From: Bacteroidota bacterium
GTDB lineage: Bacteria > Bacteroidota > Bacteroidia > AKYH767-A > OLB10
Reading direction: 5' to 3'
DNA length: 64,000 bases
NCBI GenBank assembly: GCA_016722525.1
Contig: JADKJB010000006.1
Coordinates: 62,001 to 126,000 of the forward strand
The translations under genes were made by a program, and so were the position numbers. The notes below the pieces were generated by a model. It worked only from the letters and a program-made list of their open reading frames with translations. It did no database searches and was not told the origin of the DNA. Shown here in pieces: positions 32,001 to 41,836 of this stretch; the first letter of the stretch is position 1; the number at the start of each line of letters is the position of its first letter.

Positions 32001-32156
32001 ATGGCAAAGAAAGTTGTTGCAACACTAAAAACAGGCAAGGGAAAAGAATTCTCTAAAGTTATAAAAATGATCAAATCACCTACTTCAGGTGGTTATACTT
32101 TTAGAGAAGAAGTCGTACATAACGACCATATAAAAGATTTTCTTAAAGAGAAATAA
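32001..32156 (+). CDS. DUF4295 small basic protein, probable Bacteroidia-specific ribosomal protein
   Basis: 51 residues starting MAKKVVATLKTGKGKEFSK and containing SPTSGGYTFREEVV and DHIKDFLKEK. It lies 19 bp after rpmG and before ftsY, the standard DUF4295 position in Bacteroidota. From memory, structural work on a Flavobacterium ribosome described a new large-subunit protein, bL38, encoded at such a locus; I believe it is this family but cannot confirm it here. Composition (11 Lys, few acidic residues at the N-terminus) fits an rRNA-binding protein. Confidence 0.88.
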   Translation: MAKKVVATLKTGKGKEFSKVIKMIKSPTSGGYTFREEVVHNDHIKDFLKEK

Positions 32157-32177
32157 TTTTATCTATTAAATACTATA

Positions 32178-32210
32178 AAGCTTCTTTCGGTGTGAAGGAG
32201 GCTTTTTTTG
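32178..32210 (+). terminator. Terminator after DUF4295
   Basis: Stem AAGCTTCTTTC / GAAGGAGGCTT (with G-U pairs) and a GGTGT loop, followed by seven T residues. It sits 22 bp after the stop codon and may limit read-through into ftsY. Confidence 0.8.
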
Positions 32211-32240
32211 TTTTTATTAACCGGAAATTAAAATTCACCA

Positions 32241-33200
32241 ATGGGATTATTTGATTTCTTTAAAAAAGGAAAAAAAGAAGACCTCGACGAGGGACTCTCT
32301 AAAACAAGGGAAAGTGTATTTTCAAGACTTACCAAGGCCGTTATGGGTAAGTCCACGGTCGATGATGAGGTGTTGGATACTATCGAGGAAATTTTGCTTT
32401 CTTCTGATGTAGGTGTTCCAACCACCTTGAAAATTATTGACAGACTTCAGCAACGCGTTGCCCGCGACAAATTTATAAATACTTCAGAACTGAATAAGTT
32501 GCTTCGCGAAGAGGTTACCGATCTTTTAACAGAAAATGAAAAATCTTTCGGGCACGCTAAAAGTAGTGGACCTGCTCCCAAACCTTATGTAATAATGGTG
32601 GTGGGTGTGAATGGTGTTGGTAAAACCACAACTATAGGAAAATTAGCGTTTCAACTTAAAAAAGAGGGCAAAAAAGTGATGCTTGGCGCTGCCGATACTT
32701 TTCGTGCTGCTGCAGTGGATCAGCTTACTATTTGGTCGAATAGAGTGGGTGTTCCCATTGTTTCTCAAGGGATGGGCGCCGATCCCGCTTCTGTTGCCTT
32801 TGATACTGTTGCTGCTGCTGTTGCCCAGGATATTGATGTTTGTATTATTGATACTGCCGGAAGACTCCACAATAAAATTAATTTAATGAACGAACTCTCT
32901 AAAATTAAGAGAGTGATGCAGAAAGTGATTCCTGATGCCCCTCATGAAGTGTTATTGGTTTTGGATGCCTCTACCGGTCAAAATGCTATTGAACAAGCTA
33001 AGCAGTTCACCGTTGCAACTGAAGTAAACGCGTTGGCTTTAACCAAACTTGATGGTACAGCCAAAGGTGGTGTAGTGATAGGTATTTCTGATCAGTTTAG
33101 AATTCCGGTCAAATATATTGGAGTAGGAGAAAAAATGGAAGATCTCCAGGCCTTTGATCGTGTTGAGTTTGTAGATTCACTCTTTAAGAAAGATGAGTAA
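32241..33200 (+). CDS. ftsY: Signal recognition particle receptor FtsY
   Basis: 319 residues, intact. N-terminal four-helix domain (to about 95), then the SRP GTPase: P-loop GVNGVGKTTTIGKLA, AADTFRAAAVDQL, DTAGRLHNK, TKLDGTAKGG and the C-terminal GVGEKMEDLQAFD. It docks ribosome-SRP complexes at the membrane. The long acidic A-domain of E. coli FtsY is absent, as is usual in this phylum. Confidence 0.98.
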   Translation: MGLFDFFKKGKKEDLDEGLSKTRESVFSRLTKAVMGKSTVDDEVLDTIEEILLSSDVGVPTTLKIIDRLQQRVARDKFINTSELNKLLREEVTDLLTENEKSFGHAKSSGPAPKPYVIMVVGVNGVGKTTTIGKLAFQLKKEGKKVMLGAADTFRAAAVDQLTIWSNRVGVPIVSQGMGADPASVAFDTVAAAVAQDIDVCIIDTAGRLHNKINLMNELSKIKRVMQKVIPDAPHEVLLVLDASTGQNAIEQAKQFTVATEVNALALTKLDGTAKGGVVIGISDQFRIPVKYIGVGEKMEDLQAFDRVEFVDSLFKKDE

Positions 33201-33233
33201 AATGTTTAATGGCTTAGATTTAGGAAAAAAATA

Positions 33234-33755
33234 ATGATGCTGACTTCATTTCGAATTTTAAAAGTCCTGCCGGGAATTTGCTTTTTGTTGGTTTTCCTTT
33301 TGTTCTCTTTTAGTACTTCTGCCCAAAGCAAAAAAATTGAAATTCAAATAGTCGACAATGCCGGAATTTATAACAACCGGCTGGAATACCACATCTCAAA
33401 TGACTCACTTATAGTAGCTGGTTTAGGCGATTATGGTAGAACTCCGGTAAATTATTTGCGACGTTCACTTACCAGTAAAGAACGGAAAACCATTGGGCGT
33501 TTTATGAAGACTTTTCCAATCGATTCTCTTGACGATCTTTACAATAATGAATTTAATCCTGCTCAATTTGACAATAAAGGATATTATGCCAGAATAATGG
33601 AAATAACCGTTTCCTATGATAAACGTACTCATTTCTTCAGAACACGAAATTGTTGGGTAAGATATTCTGATGATTTAATTCAGTTAATTAATCCTTTGCT
33701 CTCCCCCGAAGTCAGAATTAGATATGAAAAAGCCCAGTTTAACGTATTTTATTAA
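33234..33755 (+). CDS. Hypothetical secreted protein
   Basis: 173 residues with a signal peptide (hydrophobic VLPGICFLLVFLLFSF, cleaved after TSAQ). The mature part has charged and aromatic residues (RRSLTSKERKTIGRFMKTF, DDLYNNEFNPAQFD) and resembles no family I can name. It lies 33 bp after ftsY and 8 bp before rimO, so it is probably co-transcribed with both. Confidence 0.72.
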   Translation: MMLTSFRILKVLPGICFLLVFLLFSFSTSAQSKKIEIQIVDNAGIYNNRLEYHISNDSLIVAGLGDYGRTPVNYLRRSLTSKERKTIGRFMKTFPIDSLDDLYNNEFNPAQFDNKGYYARIMEITVSYDKRTHFFRTRNCWVRYSDDLIQLINPLLSPEVRIRYEKAQFNVFY

Positions 33756-33763
33756 TTAGACTA

Positions 33764-34875
33764 TTGAAAACTAAAACAGTTAAAAAAAACAGGGTAAACG
33801 TTGTAACATTAGGGTGTTCCAAAAATGTGGTCGACTCAGAAGTGCTTATGGGTCAGCTTTTAGCCAGCAATTTTGAGGTCAAGCACGAAGCAACTTCTAA
33901 AGAATCAGATATCGTAATCATAAATACATGTGGTTTTATTGATAATGCCAAGCAGGAGTCTATTGATACCATCCTCCATTATGCTAAACAAAAAGAAGCA
34001 GGTAAGATTGATAAATTGATTGTAACGGGTTGTTTATCGGAGCGCTATAAGCCTGATCTGGAAAAGAAATTCCTAATGTGGATCATTATTTTGGAACCAG
34101 GGATCTTCCTTTACTGCTCAAAACTTTAGGTGCTAATTATCAGCATGAACTTGTTGGTGAGAGGCTCATCACCACTCCCAGACACTTTGCTTACATGAAA
34201 ATCTCGGAGGGATGCGATCGTCCTTGTTCCTTTTGCGCTATTCCTTTGATGAGAGGCATGCATGTCTCAAAGCCTATTGAACAGCTTGTCAGCGAAGCTA
34301 AATTGCTCGCTTCAAAAGGTACCAAGGAATTGCTTTTGATTGCACAGGATTCTACTTATTACGGCCTGGATATTTATAAAGAAAGAAGAAAAAAGACTTA
34401 CCAACTCATTGAAAAATTTAAAGAGAAAATACCTGGTATTGCACTTCGAACTACAATGATTGCAGGGTATCCTGGAGAAACAGAAAAGGATCATCAGGAA
34501 ATGATTGATTTTATTAAGGATGTCAGGTTCGATAGGTTGGGCATTTTTGAATATTCTCACGAAGAAAATACCCACGCCCATTTACTTCATGATGATGTTC
34601 CTGCAGCAGTGAAGCAGGAACGAGTTGCAGCAGTTATGGCTGTTCAGCAATCTATTTCGGCTGCTATTAATGAATCAAAAGTTGGTAAAGTGTTTAAAGT
34701 GCTGATTGACAGAAAGGAAGGAAATTATTTTATTGGTAGAACAGAGGCCGATTCCCCTGAAGTCGATAATGAAGTTTTAATAGAAGCAAAAGATGTTTAC
34801 TTGAAAGCTGGTAGTTTTACTAAAATAAAAATCACTTCTGCAGGTGAATTTGATCTGTTTGGTATTCCAGTTTAA
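33764..34875 (+). CDS. rimO: Ribosomal protein S12 methylthiotransferase RimO with internal deletion (and one frameshift)
   Basis: Adds a methylthio group to an Asp of ribosomal protein S12. The MTTase domain has its cluster Cys residues (VTLGCSKNVVDSEVLMG, NTCGFIDNAKQES, VTGCLSERY), the radical-SAM domain has SEGCDRPCSFCAIPLMRG, and the C-terminus is a TRAM domain. The A-run at 34062-34065 lacks one A. More striking, after YYGLDIYKERR the sequence jumps straight to KKTYQLIEKFKEKIPGIALR: the roughly 65 residues that normally hold the HYAYP and LDMPLQH blocks are missing in frame, leaving about 370 residues instead of 435. The start is TTG at 33764, or an ATG obscured by an extra T. Confidence 0.9.
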
Positions 34876-34893
34876 TGTAACTTGCGTTAGTTA

Positions 34894-35777
34894 ATGACCA
34901 ACATCCTCAAAATATTTGAAGAGCCTTTCCCTTTGGAAGAAGATCCAAAGGCACAATTGCTATCCAGCCTTGGGATCAGCTTGTTTGTGATTGCCTTTTT
35001 GTTTTTTTTTAAACCTTTTGGTCTCCATAACACTACCCTGCCTTTGGTAAAAATAGTTCCTGTTTATGTCGGATACGGGTTAGTAACTTTTTTAGTTTCT
35101 GTAATGTGTGACCGACTTATAAGACCTGCTTTTCCTATGCTTTTCAATGAATTGGAATGGAATGTAGCGAAAAATATTTTATGGACTGTTTTTGTGATCA
35201 TGATGATAGGATTTGGAAATTTGTTTTATTCCAATGTTTTAGGTTTTACCGGGATCAGTGGTAGCACTTTACTTATGTTTCAATTTTATACTGCGGCAAT
35301 AGCTATATTTCCTGTTACTATAATAACATTGCTGCGAAGGATAGCTTTCTTAAACAGAAATCTACAGGAAGTTAAGCAAATTAATGAGAGTATTACAGCA
35401 CCTTTAGCCAGACCTTTTTCTGAAACATTGTTAGTTTTTAGTTCGGAAAACTTGAAAGATGAAATACGAATTACCCCAGTCAATTTCTGTTTGCTGAATC
35501 AGCAGATAACTACACTGATATTGTTTACATTGAAAATGGAATTATAAAACGTGCACTTATTAGAAGTACTTTAAAAAGAATTGAAGACATGAATACGGCT
35601 CCTTATATTATTCGCGTTCATAGAGCATTTCTGGTCAATCTTCGCAAGGTGAAAGAAGCAGTTGGTAATTCTCAGGGTTTCCGATTGGTTTTTGATAATA
35701 TCGATGAAACAGTGCCGGTAGCTCGCCGTTCTTCGTCCCAGGTGAAGGACCTTTTGGCCCAAATTCACAGATCCTAG
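34894..35777 (+). CDS. Membrane-anchored LytTR-domain transcription regulator (frameshifted)
   Basis: About 294 residues after repair. Four membrane helices fill residues 25-155 (ISLFVIAFLFFFKPFGL, VGYGLVTFLVSVMC, WTVFVIMMIGFGNLF, AAIAIFPVTIITLL), then a short linker and a C-terminal LytTR DNA-binding domain (FLFAESADNYTDIVYIENG, PYIIRVHRAFLVNLRKV, VPVARRSSSQVKDLL). The break is at 35484-35486, where TTT should be TTTT. There is no receiver domain, so it is a one-component membrane regulator. Its target is unknown; the downstream membrane protein is a candidate by position. Confidence 0.85.
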
Positions 35778-35910
35778 TTCCTTAAATTTGGGGATAAACG
35801 ACCATTTAGCCCAATTGAACGTTTATTGCCCCAATTTCCTTCCGAATATACCATTTCCGTTTAATAGTTTTTTCTTCATTTTACATTTGTAAGCTCTATA
35901 AACAACTCAA

Positions 35911-36573
35911 ATGGAAAATTATTTTAAACTATTACTTTATCCTCACATTGTTTCAGGATTTTTGGCCTTGTTTGTTGCTCCCATGGCAATGATTGTTAAA
36001 AAGGGAGGCGCTTCCCATCGGCTCTGGGGTAAGATCTTTTTTTATAGCATGTGTGGGGTTGGTATCACTGCTTTAGGAATGGCACTTATTAAATCGAATA
36101 TTTTTTTGGGAATGGTAGGTGTTTTCAGCTTTTATCTGGTTGCCTCCGGTTACAGAGCATTGTATCGCAGGCATGTCAATTCCTATAAGGATGTTGCTGC
36201 CATTGATTGGATCTTAGTATCTTTTTCAGGTATGTTTTGTGTAGCATTGGCAATCATGGGATCTTTAATTTTATGGAGTGATTTTAAGGAGCCATTTGGG
36301 TATATTTCATTACTTTTTGGTTTCATAGGTTGCCGTTTTGTGTTTAATGATATCAGATCTTTTAACAAAATTAACCACCACAAAGAAAACTGGTTGTATC
36401 ATCACATGTCGGGCATGATTGGTGGGTATATTGCAACAGTTTCTGCTTTTTCAGCTGTCAACTTTGGGTTTTTACCTAATATTATTCAATGGTTGTGGCC
36501 CACTTTTTTAGGAGTTCCACTATTGATTTATTGGATTTCAAAATATAAAAAACAAAAAACAGTCAAGGAATGA
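35911..36573 (+). CDS. DUF2306-like integral membrane protein
   Basis: 220 residues with about seven membrane helices. The opening PHIVSGFLALFVAPMAMI and SHRLWGKIFFYSM resemble Bacteroidota DUF2306-type membrane proteins, with conserved His residues (HIVSG, SHRLWG, WLYHHMSGMIGGYIAT) that could bind heme or metal. Function is not established. It starts 133 bp after the LytTR regulator and could be its target. Confidence 0.68.
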   Translation: MENYFKLLLYPHIVSGFLALFVAPMAMIVKKGGASHRLWGKIFFYSMCGVGITALGMALIKSNIFLGMVGVFSFYLVASGYRALYRRHVNSYKDVAAIDWILVSFSGMFCVALAIMGSLILWSDFKEPFGYISLLFGFIGCRFVFNDIRSFNKINHHKENWLYHHMSGMIGGYIATVSAFSAVNFGFLPNIIQWLWPTFLGVPLLIYWISKYKKQKTVKE

Positions 36574-36826
36574 TCTCATTTTGGTTGTCGTTTGTGAAGG
36601 TTTCGAACTATAGTTCGATTTTGCTGTGCTGAAACACTCACTTTTTATTGATGTGTTTCAAATTCGATCTAATTAGCAATTGATTTTTATATTCTGATTT
36701 TTTTGCCTTGTACCAGGAATTTATGGAATAGTTATCCATTTTAAAGGCTGCAGCCAGAAGTTTATCAAATAAAAAGTTTCTCGCCGGAGAAAAATTTTCC
36801 AATTACCTTTGTGTCAAATGCTTTTT
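36574..36826. other. Intergenic region before bshC
   Basis: No gene. It holds a perfect 16-bp palindrome TCGAACTATAGTTCGA (36603-36618), a small hairpin TTTCTC-GCCG-GAGAAA (36777-36792), and TACCTTTG (36804-36811), a likely -7 element 15 bp before the bshC ATG. Confidence 0.5.
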
Positions 36827-38409
36827 ATGAAAAAGTTCACTATCCCATTCTCTGAAACACACCAGTTTTCGTCTCTGGTTGATGATTATCTTTCCGGAGA
36901 TGAAAAACTTAAATCCTTTTATATTACCCCCTCAAAGCTCCTCATTTCCTGAAGCTATAAAGTAGATTGAACTTTCCTACCAATCAAGTATTTTGAGGAG
37001 TCACTTATTCACTAATATGGTGACATTTTGAAAAAGTGGAAATACAGCAATTAAAGTTCATGAAGCTATTCATAGTTTGATTGATGAAAATACGTTTACT
37101 GTTACAACAGGCCATCAGTTAAATCTTTTTACAGGACCGCTTTACACCATTTATAAAATACTTACCACAATTAAATTGGCACAACAACTGGCCATTGTTC
37201 ATCCTGATAAAGTTTGTTCCGGTTTTTTGGATGGCTGCCGAAGACCACGATTTTGAGGAAATTAACAATGCCCGAATCTATGGCAAAACTGTAACCTGGA
37301 ACCGTGAATCAAAAGGGCCTGCAGGACGATTGAATCTGGCCGGTATGAATGAAATTCTGGAGGAAGTAAAAACGCTGACCGCTGATCATTCTGATTTGAT
37401 GGCTATTTTTAATGAAGCTTATCAAGGCACTTCGAATCTCTCTCAGGCTACCCGTATACTTTTTCACAGGCTTTTTGGAGCTTACGGACTGGTGATTCTT
37501 GATGGTGACCAGGCCGAGTTGAAAAAACTTTTTGTTGAAGAGATGAAAACTGACCTGCTTACTCATGACGCATTTAAGAATGTTAATGAAACATCTCTCA
37601 GGTTAGGTGAAAATTATAAAATTCAGGTTCAGCCACGAGAAATTAATATTTTTTATATTACTGATGCCTCTCGCAATAGAATTGTTAAAATCGAACAAGG
37701 GTATAGTATATTAAATACTACAAAAATATTTAGTCATGATGAAATCATTGAAGAGCTGGAGACACATCCGGAACGATTCAGTCCCAATGTGGTGTTGAGG
37801 CCACTTTTTCAGGAAAAAATACTTCCTAACCTAGCTTATATTGGAGGTCCCGGTGAATTGAATTACTGGTTGCAATACAAGCAAATGTTTGAAAAGGCAG
37901 CCATTCCTTTTCCTATTTTGTTGCTTCGCAATTGTATGATGGTGGTAGATGCCGGCAACTTAAAAAAGATGGCTAAACTAGGACTGGAGATGAAAGATCT
38001 GTTTCAAAGTTCAGATTATTTAGTTCTCAAAATCCTTGAAAATTCTTCCGATATTCATGTAGGTACAGAAGAATATGCAGCATTGATTCAAAAAGCTTAC
38101 AGTAAATTGTCGGATCAGTTTGGCAAATTGGATACCTCACTGATCGCAACTGTTGATGCTGAAAAGCAGAAGGTATTAAATGGATTGAAGCAATTAGAAG
38201 AAAAAGGGATAAGGGCTCTTAAAAGAAAATGAGAATTTGCTTGTTCAGTTAAAAAAGCTTAAAAGAAAATTGTTTCCAAGAGATGGGTTGCAAGAACGAA
38301 CGGATAATTTTATTCCTTTTTATATTTTATGGAAAGACATTTTCTGGATGAGGTACTTGAACAAACCGATCCATTTGCAAAAGAATTTGTGATATTGGTA
38401 GAAGAGTAA
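36827..38409 (+). CDS. bshC: Bacillithiol biosynthesis cysteine-adding enzyme BshC (multiple frameshifts)
   Basis: Adds cysteine to GlcN-malate, the last step of bacillithiol synthesis. Pieces in order: MKKFTIPFSETHQFSSLVDD at 36827; TTGHQLNLFTGPLYTIYKI near 37105; the diagnostic PVFWMAAEDHDFEEINNA at 37210; an intact stretch to 38232 (IGGPGELNYWLQYKQMF); and a tail to 38409 (KLFPRDGLQERTDNFIPFY, then FVILVEE). At least six single-base breaks occur: several at 36930-37060, one at about 37208, one at 38230 and one at about 38340. The summed length of about 530 residues fits the family. The bacilliredoxin ytxJ lies 1.7 kb downstream, supporting bacillithiol use. Confidence 0.9.
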
Positions 38410-38444
38410 TTTTTGATAAACTAATTCATTTATAGACTATAACA

Positions 38445-40003
38445 ATGAAAGAGAATTTTGCTGAAAGTATTAATAGTGGATACAACTGTAAGGGTGATTC
38501 TATTTTATTGGGAGGAGCAATTCTGGATGGAGCGTGTATTCAAAATGTCCTTGTTAAAATTCCATTGAAGACGCTCAATCGGCATGGGCTGATTGCGGGA
38601 GCTACAGGCACCGGTAAAACTAAAACTTTGCAAGGGTTGGTGGAAGCGCTTTCTCGGAAAGGAGTGCCCTGTTTGATGATGGATATTAAAGGTGACCTGA
38701 GCGGATTAGGTGCTCCCGGGGCTTCAAATCCGAAAATTGATGAACGACATGCCAAAATTGGTTTTCCTTGGGAATCGAATGGTTACCCCGTGGAATTTTT
38801 AACTATATCAGATGAAAAAGGTGCACGTTTGCGGGCAACCGTTACAGAATTTGGACCAGTGCTTTTTTCAAAAATACTGGAGTTGAATGATACGCAGTCA
38901 GGTGTGGTCTCGCTAATTTTTAAATATTGTGATGACAACAAATTACCACTTGTTGATTTGAAGGATTTTAAAAAAACACTTCAGTTTTTAACTAATGAGG
39001 GGAGGGTTGAAATTGAAAAAGAGTATGGACGAATCAGTAGTGCTACTACTTCAACCATCATTCGAAAAATAATTGAATTGGAGCAACAAAATGCGGATCA
39101 TTTTTTTGGTGAACTTTCTTTCGATCCTGACGATTTGCTGCGAATTGATGAGCAGGGTAGGGGTTACTTAAATATTATTCGCCTTACTGACATACAAGAT
39201 AAGCCTAAGCTTTTTTCGACTTTTATGTTAAGCCTGCTGGCAGAAATTTATGCAACTTTTCCTGAAGAAGGCGATTTAGAGCAACCCAAATTGGCTATTT
39301 TTATTGACGAGGCACATCTCATTTTTAGTGAAGCTTCAAAAGCATTGATCGATCAGATCGAAACTATTATTAAGTTGATCAGATCAAAAGGTGTAGGTGT
39401 GTTTTTCTGCACACAACAACCCACTGATATACCTGATTCAGTACTTGCTCAATTAGGTTTAAAATTCAACACTCGCTGCGTGCTTTTACAGCAAAAGATC
39501 GTAAAACAATTAAAACTGTAGCAGAAAATTATCCGCTTTCTGATTTCTATAAAATTGAGGATCTGTTAACACAACTTGGAATTGGAGAAGCACTCATTAC
39601 AGCTTTAAATGAAAAAGGAATTCCTACTCCAATTGTTCATACTATGCTTTGTGCCCCACAATCGAGAATGGATGTTTTGACCAGTGATGAAATTGACAGT
39701 ATAAATTCAAAATCTGGTTTAGTAAAAAAGTATAACAAAGAAGTTGATATTGAAACGGCTTTTGAAATATTGACTCGTAAACTGGAACAAGCAACCACCT
39801 CAGAAATTGATGAAAGTAAAGAGGAAAAAAAGAAAACAGGTAAAATTGAAAAAGAAACTTCTGTTATTGGTGATATCGCCGATAGTACCGTTGGCCGTCA
39901 GGTAATGCGTACGGTGGCTAGAGAACTCAGTCGCGGTTTATTAGGTGCTTTAGGTTTGAATACCACTACCAGAAGAAAAAAGAGCTCCTCCAGCTGGTTT
40001 TAA
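38445..40003 (+). CDS. HerA-like ATPase (DUF853 family; frameshifted)
   Basis: About 519 residues after repair. Walker A GATGTGKTKTLQGL near residue 50, Walker B LAIFIDEAHLIF near 288, then CTQQPTDIPDSVLAQLG. The C-terminal quarter has a Lys/Glu-rich stretch (DESKEEKKKTGKIEKE) and the ending GRQVMRTVARELSRGLLGAL common to the DUF853 helicase-like group. The break is at 39461-39464, where AAAA should be AAAAA, restoring KIQHSLRAFTAKDRK. The physiological role is not established. It starts 35 bp after bshC. Confidence 0.9.
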
Positions 40004-40124
40004 AGTTCTGTTATGCACTTGCCAAATTTAGAAGAGAACAACTCTTCCATCTAATTCTTAAGTAAAAGGAATAGGTTAGTAAAAGTTGATTGCTATTTCT
40101 TGATGCTGAAATGAAAATTGCTGA

Positions 40125-40472
40125 TTAGTTGGGTGCTGACTGAATTAGTTCTTTAACTACCTCAATATCAATAGCAGAGTGAGATGCATCGTAAATACAA
40201 GCGCCATTTTTAACCACCAGCAATTGAGGCGATTCATGTTGAATATTGTATTGCATAGCAATTTGATTCGAAACAGGTCTGTTTTCTACAACATTCACCA
40301 GGTATATGGGTTCCTGATTACTCCATTCACTTTCGATCATACGTAAAGCCATTCTGCTCACACTGCAACGAGTACTATGTTTAAAAATAATAGTGCTTTT
40401 TTGAGAATCAGTGATGGATTCCCCATGAAGCATTTTTAAATGATTAAGATTATCTATTTCAATCCAGTTCAT
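40125..40472 (-). CDS. ytxJ: Bacilliredoxin YtxJ
   Basis: 115 residues with a thioredoxin-like fold: KHSTRCSVSRMALRM carries the single active-site Cys expected of the monothiol bacilliredoxin YtxJ (TRCSVS), and the body has YLVNVVENRPVSNQIA and the cis-Pro region HESPQLLVVKNG. It removes bacillithiol from S-thiolated proteins. Its nearness to bshC fits a bacillithiol redox system. The frame is intact. Confidence 0.9.
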   Translation of the reverse strand: MNWIEIDNLNHLKMLHGESITDSQKSTIIFKHSTRCSVSRMALRMIESEWSNQEPIYLVNVVENRPVSNQIAMQYNIQHESPQLLVVKNGACIYDASHSAIDIEVVKELIQSAPN

Positions 40473-40547
40473 ACCTTTACTATAATTATATTTGCAAAAT
40501 TAGTGTAATTTTAACTTAATAAATGTGATTTCTATCACTTTCTAACT

Positions 40548-41192
40548 ATGTCTTCAGATTCCACTACAATACCTCCAACTCCTGAATCTTACTTTATTCC
40601 TTTGTTACCGGGTTCCCGAAGACGTTTTGGTATCATGATGTCAACACTTATCCCTGGTTTTGTTTTGATACTTTCAGTGCTAACATCTTTTCAAAGTAAT
40701 CAAGGTTTAGTTTTGTTAAAATTGTTTAGTGCCATTGCCGGCTTTTTGGTAGTTTTTAGCTCTATCAGAGAGGATAAAAAACCAGGATCAACCACATGGA
40801 TGGGTACAGATACAATCACAGTTTTTACGGGATTTTTAATTCTTGCCCAAGGCTCTATGTACCATGCATTAAAAGGATTTCAACCTGCTCATGGTTATTT
40901 TCTTGCAGGCTTCATTATTATTTTTAAAGGCGTTATGGTTCCCGAAAAAAAAATAAAGAGAGGCTTTACTGTTACTGAATTTACTGTTAAATTTAAAAAT
41001 TCTTTATTGATGCCTGCTAAATCATTTCCTGTGGAGGGAATGTCTAAGATTGAATTTAAAGAGGATACTATTTATTTTATCTATGCAGACTCTTCTACAC
41101 TAAGTGCTTCTGTGAAAAGTGCTGCAAATGGAAAAGAAATGACAAAAGAGTTGAATGAGATGGTGTTTGGAGCTATTTCGAAAATAAATTAG
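40548..41192 (+). CDS. Hypothetical membrane protein
   Basis: 214 residues, family not recognised. Four membrane segments lie in residues 28-130 (IMMSTLIPGFVLILSVL, VLLKLFSAIAGFLVVFS, TITVFTGFLILAQGS, GYFLAGFIIIFKGVMV), followed by a soluble C-terminal domain of about 75 residues (VEGMSKIEFKEDTIYFIYAD). It is divergent from ytxJ with a 75-bp gap. Confidence 0.7.
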   Translation: MSSDSTTIPPTPESYFIPLLPGSRRRFGIMMSTLIPGFVLILSVLTSFQSNQGLVLLKLFSAIAGFLVVFSSIREDKKPGSTTWMGTDTITVFTGFLILAQGSMYHALKGFQPAHGYFLAGFIIIFKGVMVPEKKIKRGFTVTEFTVKFKNSLLMPAKSFPVEGMSKIEFKEDTIYFIYADSSTLSASVKSAANGKEMTKELNEMVFGAISKIN

Positions 41193-41836
41193 TACATATA
41201 GAGGATGACATTTTTTTTGAGTTTTAAACAAAGCATGTAGCTTTCCCTTTTTATCTTAATACTTTACAAAGTTTTAAATTTAGATGCAATAGATAAGAAA
41301 ATTATTTGAATTCCGAACCAAAAGTTCAATCTCATTCTGGATGTTAACTCCAGTGCAGTAGCATTCAAACAATTCTCAATTCTGGAAATCGAATAACATC
41401 GCAGTATGATTCTTCTGCTCAATACCAAATTTTGCCTCCCTCTACCCAACAATTTCCTTTCACCCGCATCTTCATTTCAAAAGCATTCAAAAGTTATGCA
41501 CCTTTTTTAGTTAGCTTTAGGGCTTAAGGCCTTGCTATTGAACGAACAGAACGAAGATTTTTCGGTTCATAAGTTGCGTTTTTTTTTTTTTTACAAAATT
41601 TTCCTTTTCAACCACCTACTATTGGTGTGAAATGGCAACAACAATAAATAGTTGCTATTAAATTTTAATTTCGCTTTCCAATGCTTTTATTGCGGAAGGC
41701 AGCTGTTTAGAATTAACTGTATTCCCCGATGCAGTGAATTTTTGAGTGAAGAATAGGTGCTGTTTTAATGCAGCTTATCGGAATGTTTTATAGTACTAAT
41801 ATACCAGAACCAGGAAAAACTTTTAATTTAACTACC
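41193..41836. other. Gene-free stretch before the secreted-protein cluster
   Basis: About 640 bp with no gene I can support. A minus-strand open frame of 62 codons (41264-41452) has no recognisable features. A homopolymer of 13 T lies at about 41580-41592. The indel-rich sequence may begin here. Confidence 0.5.

Noticed and set aside
41264..41452. Minus-strand open frame of 62 codons
   Set aside because: No signal, motif or initiation context; it lies in a stretch without other coding evidence.
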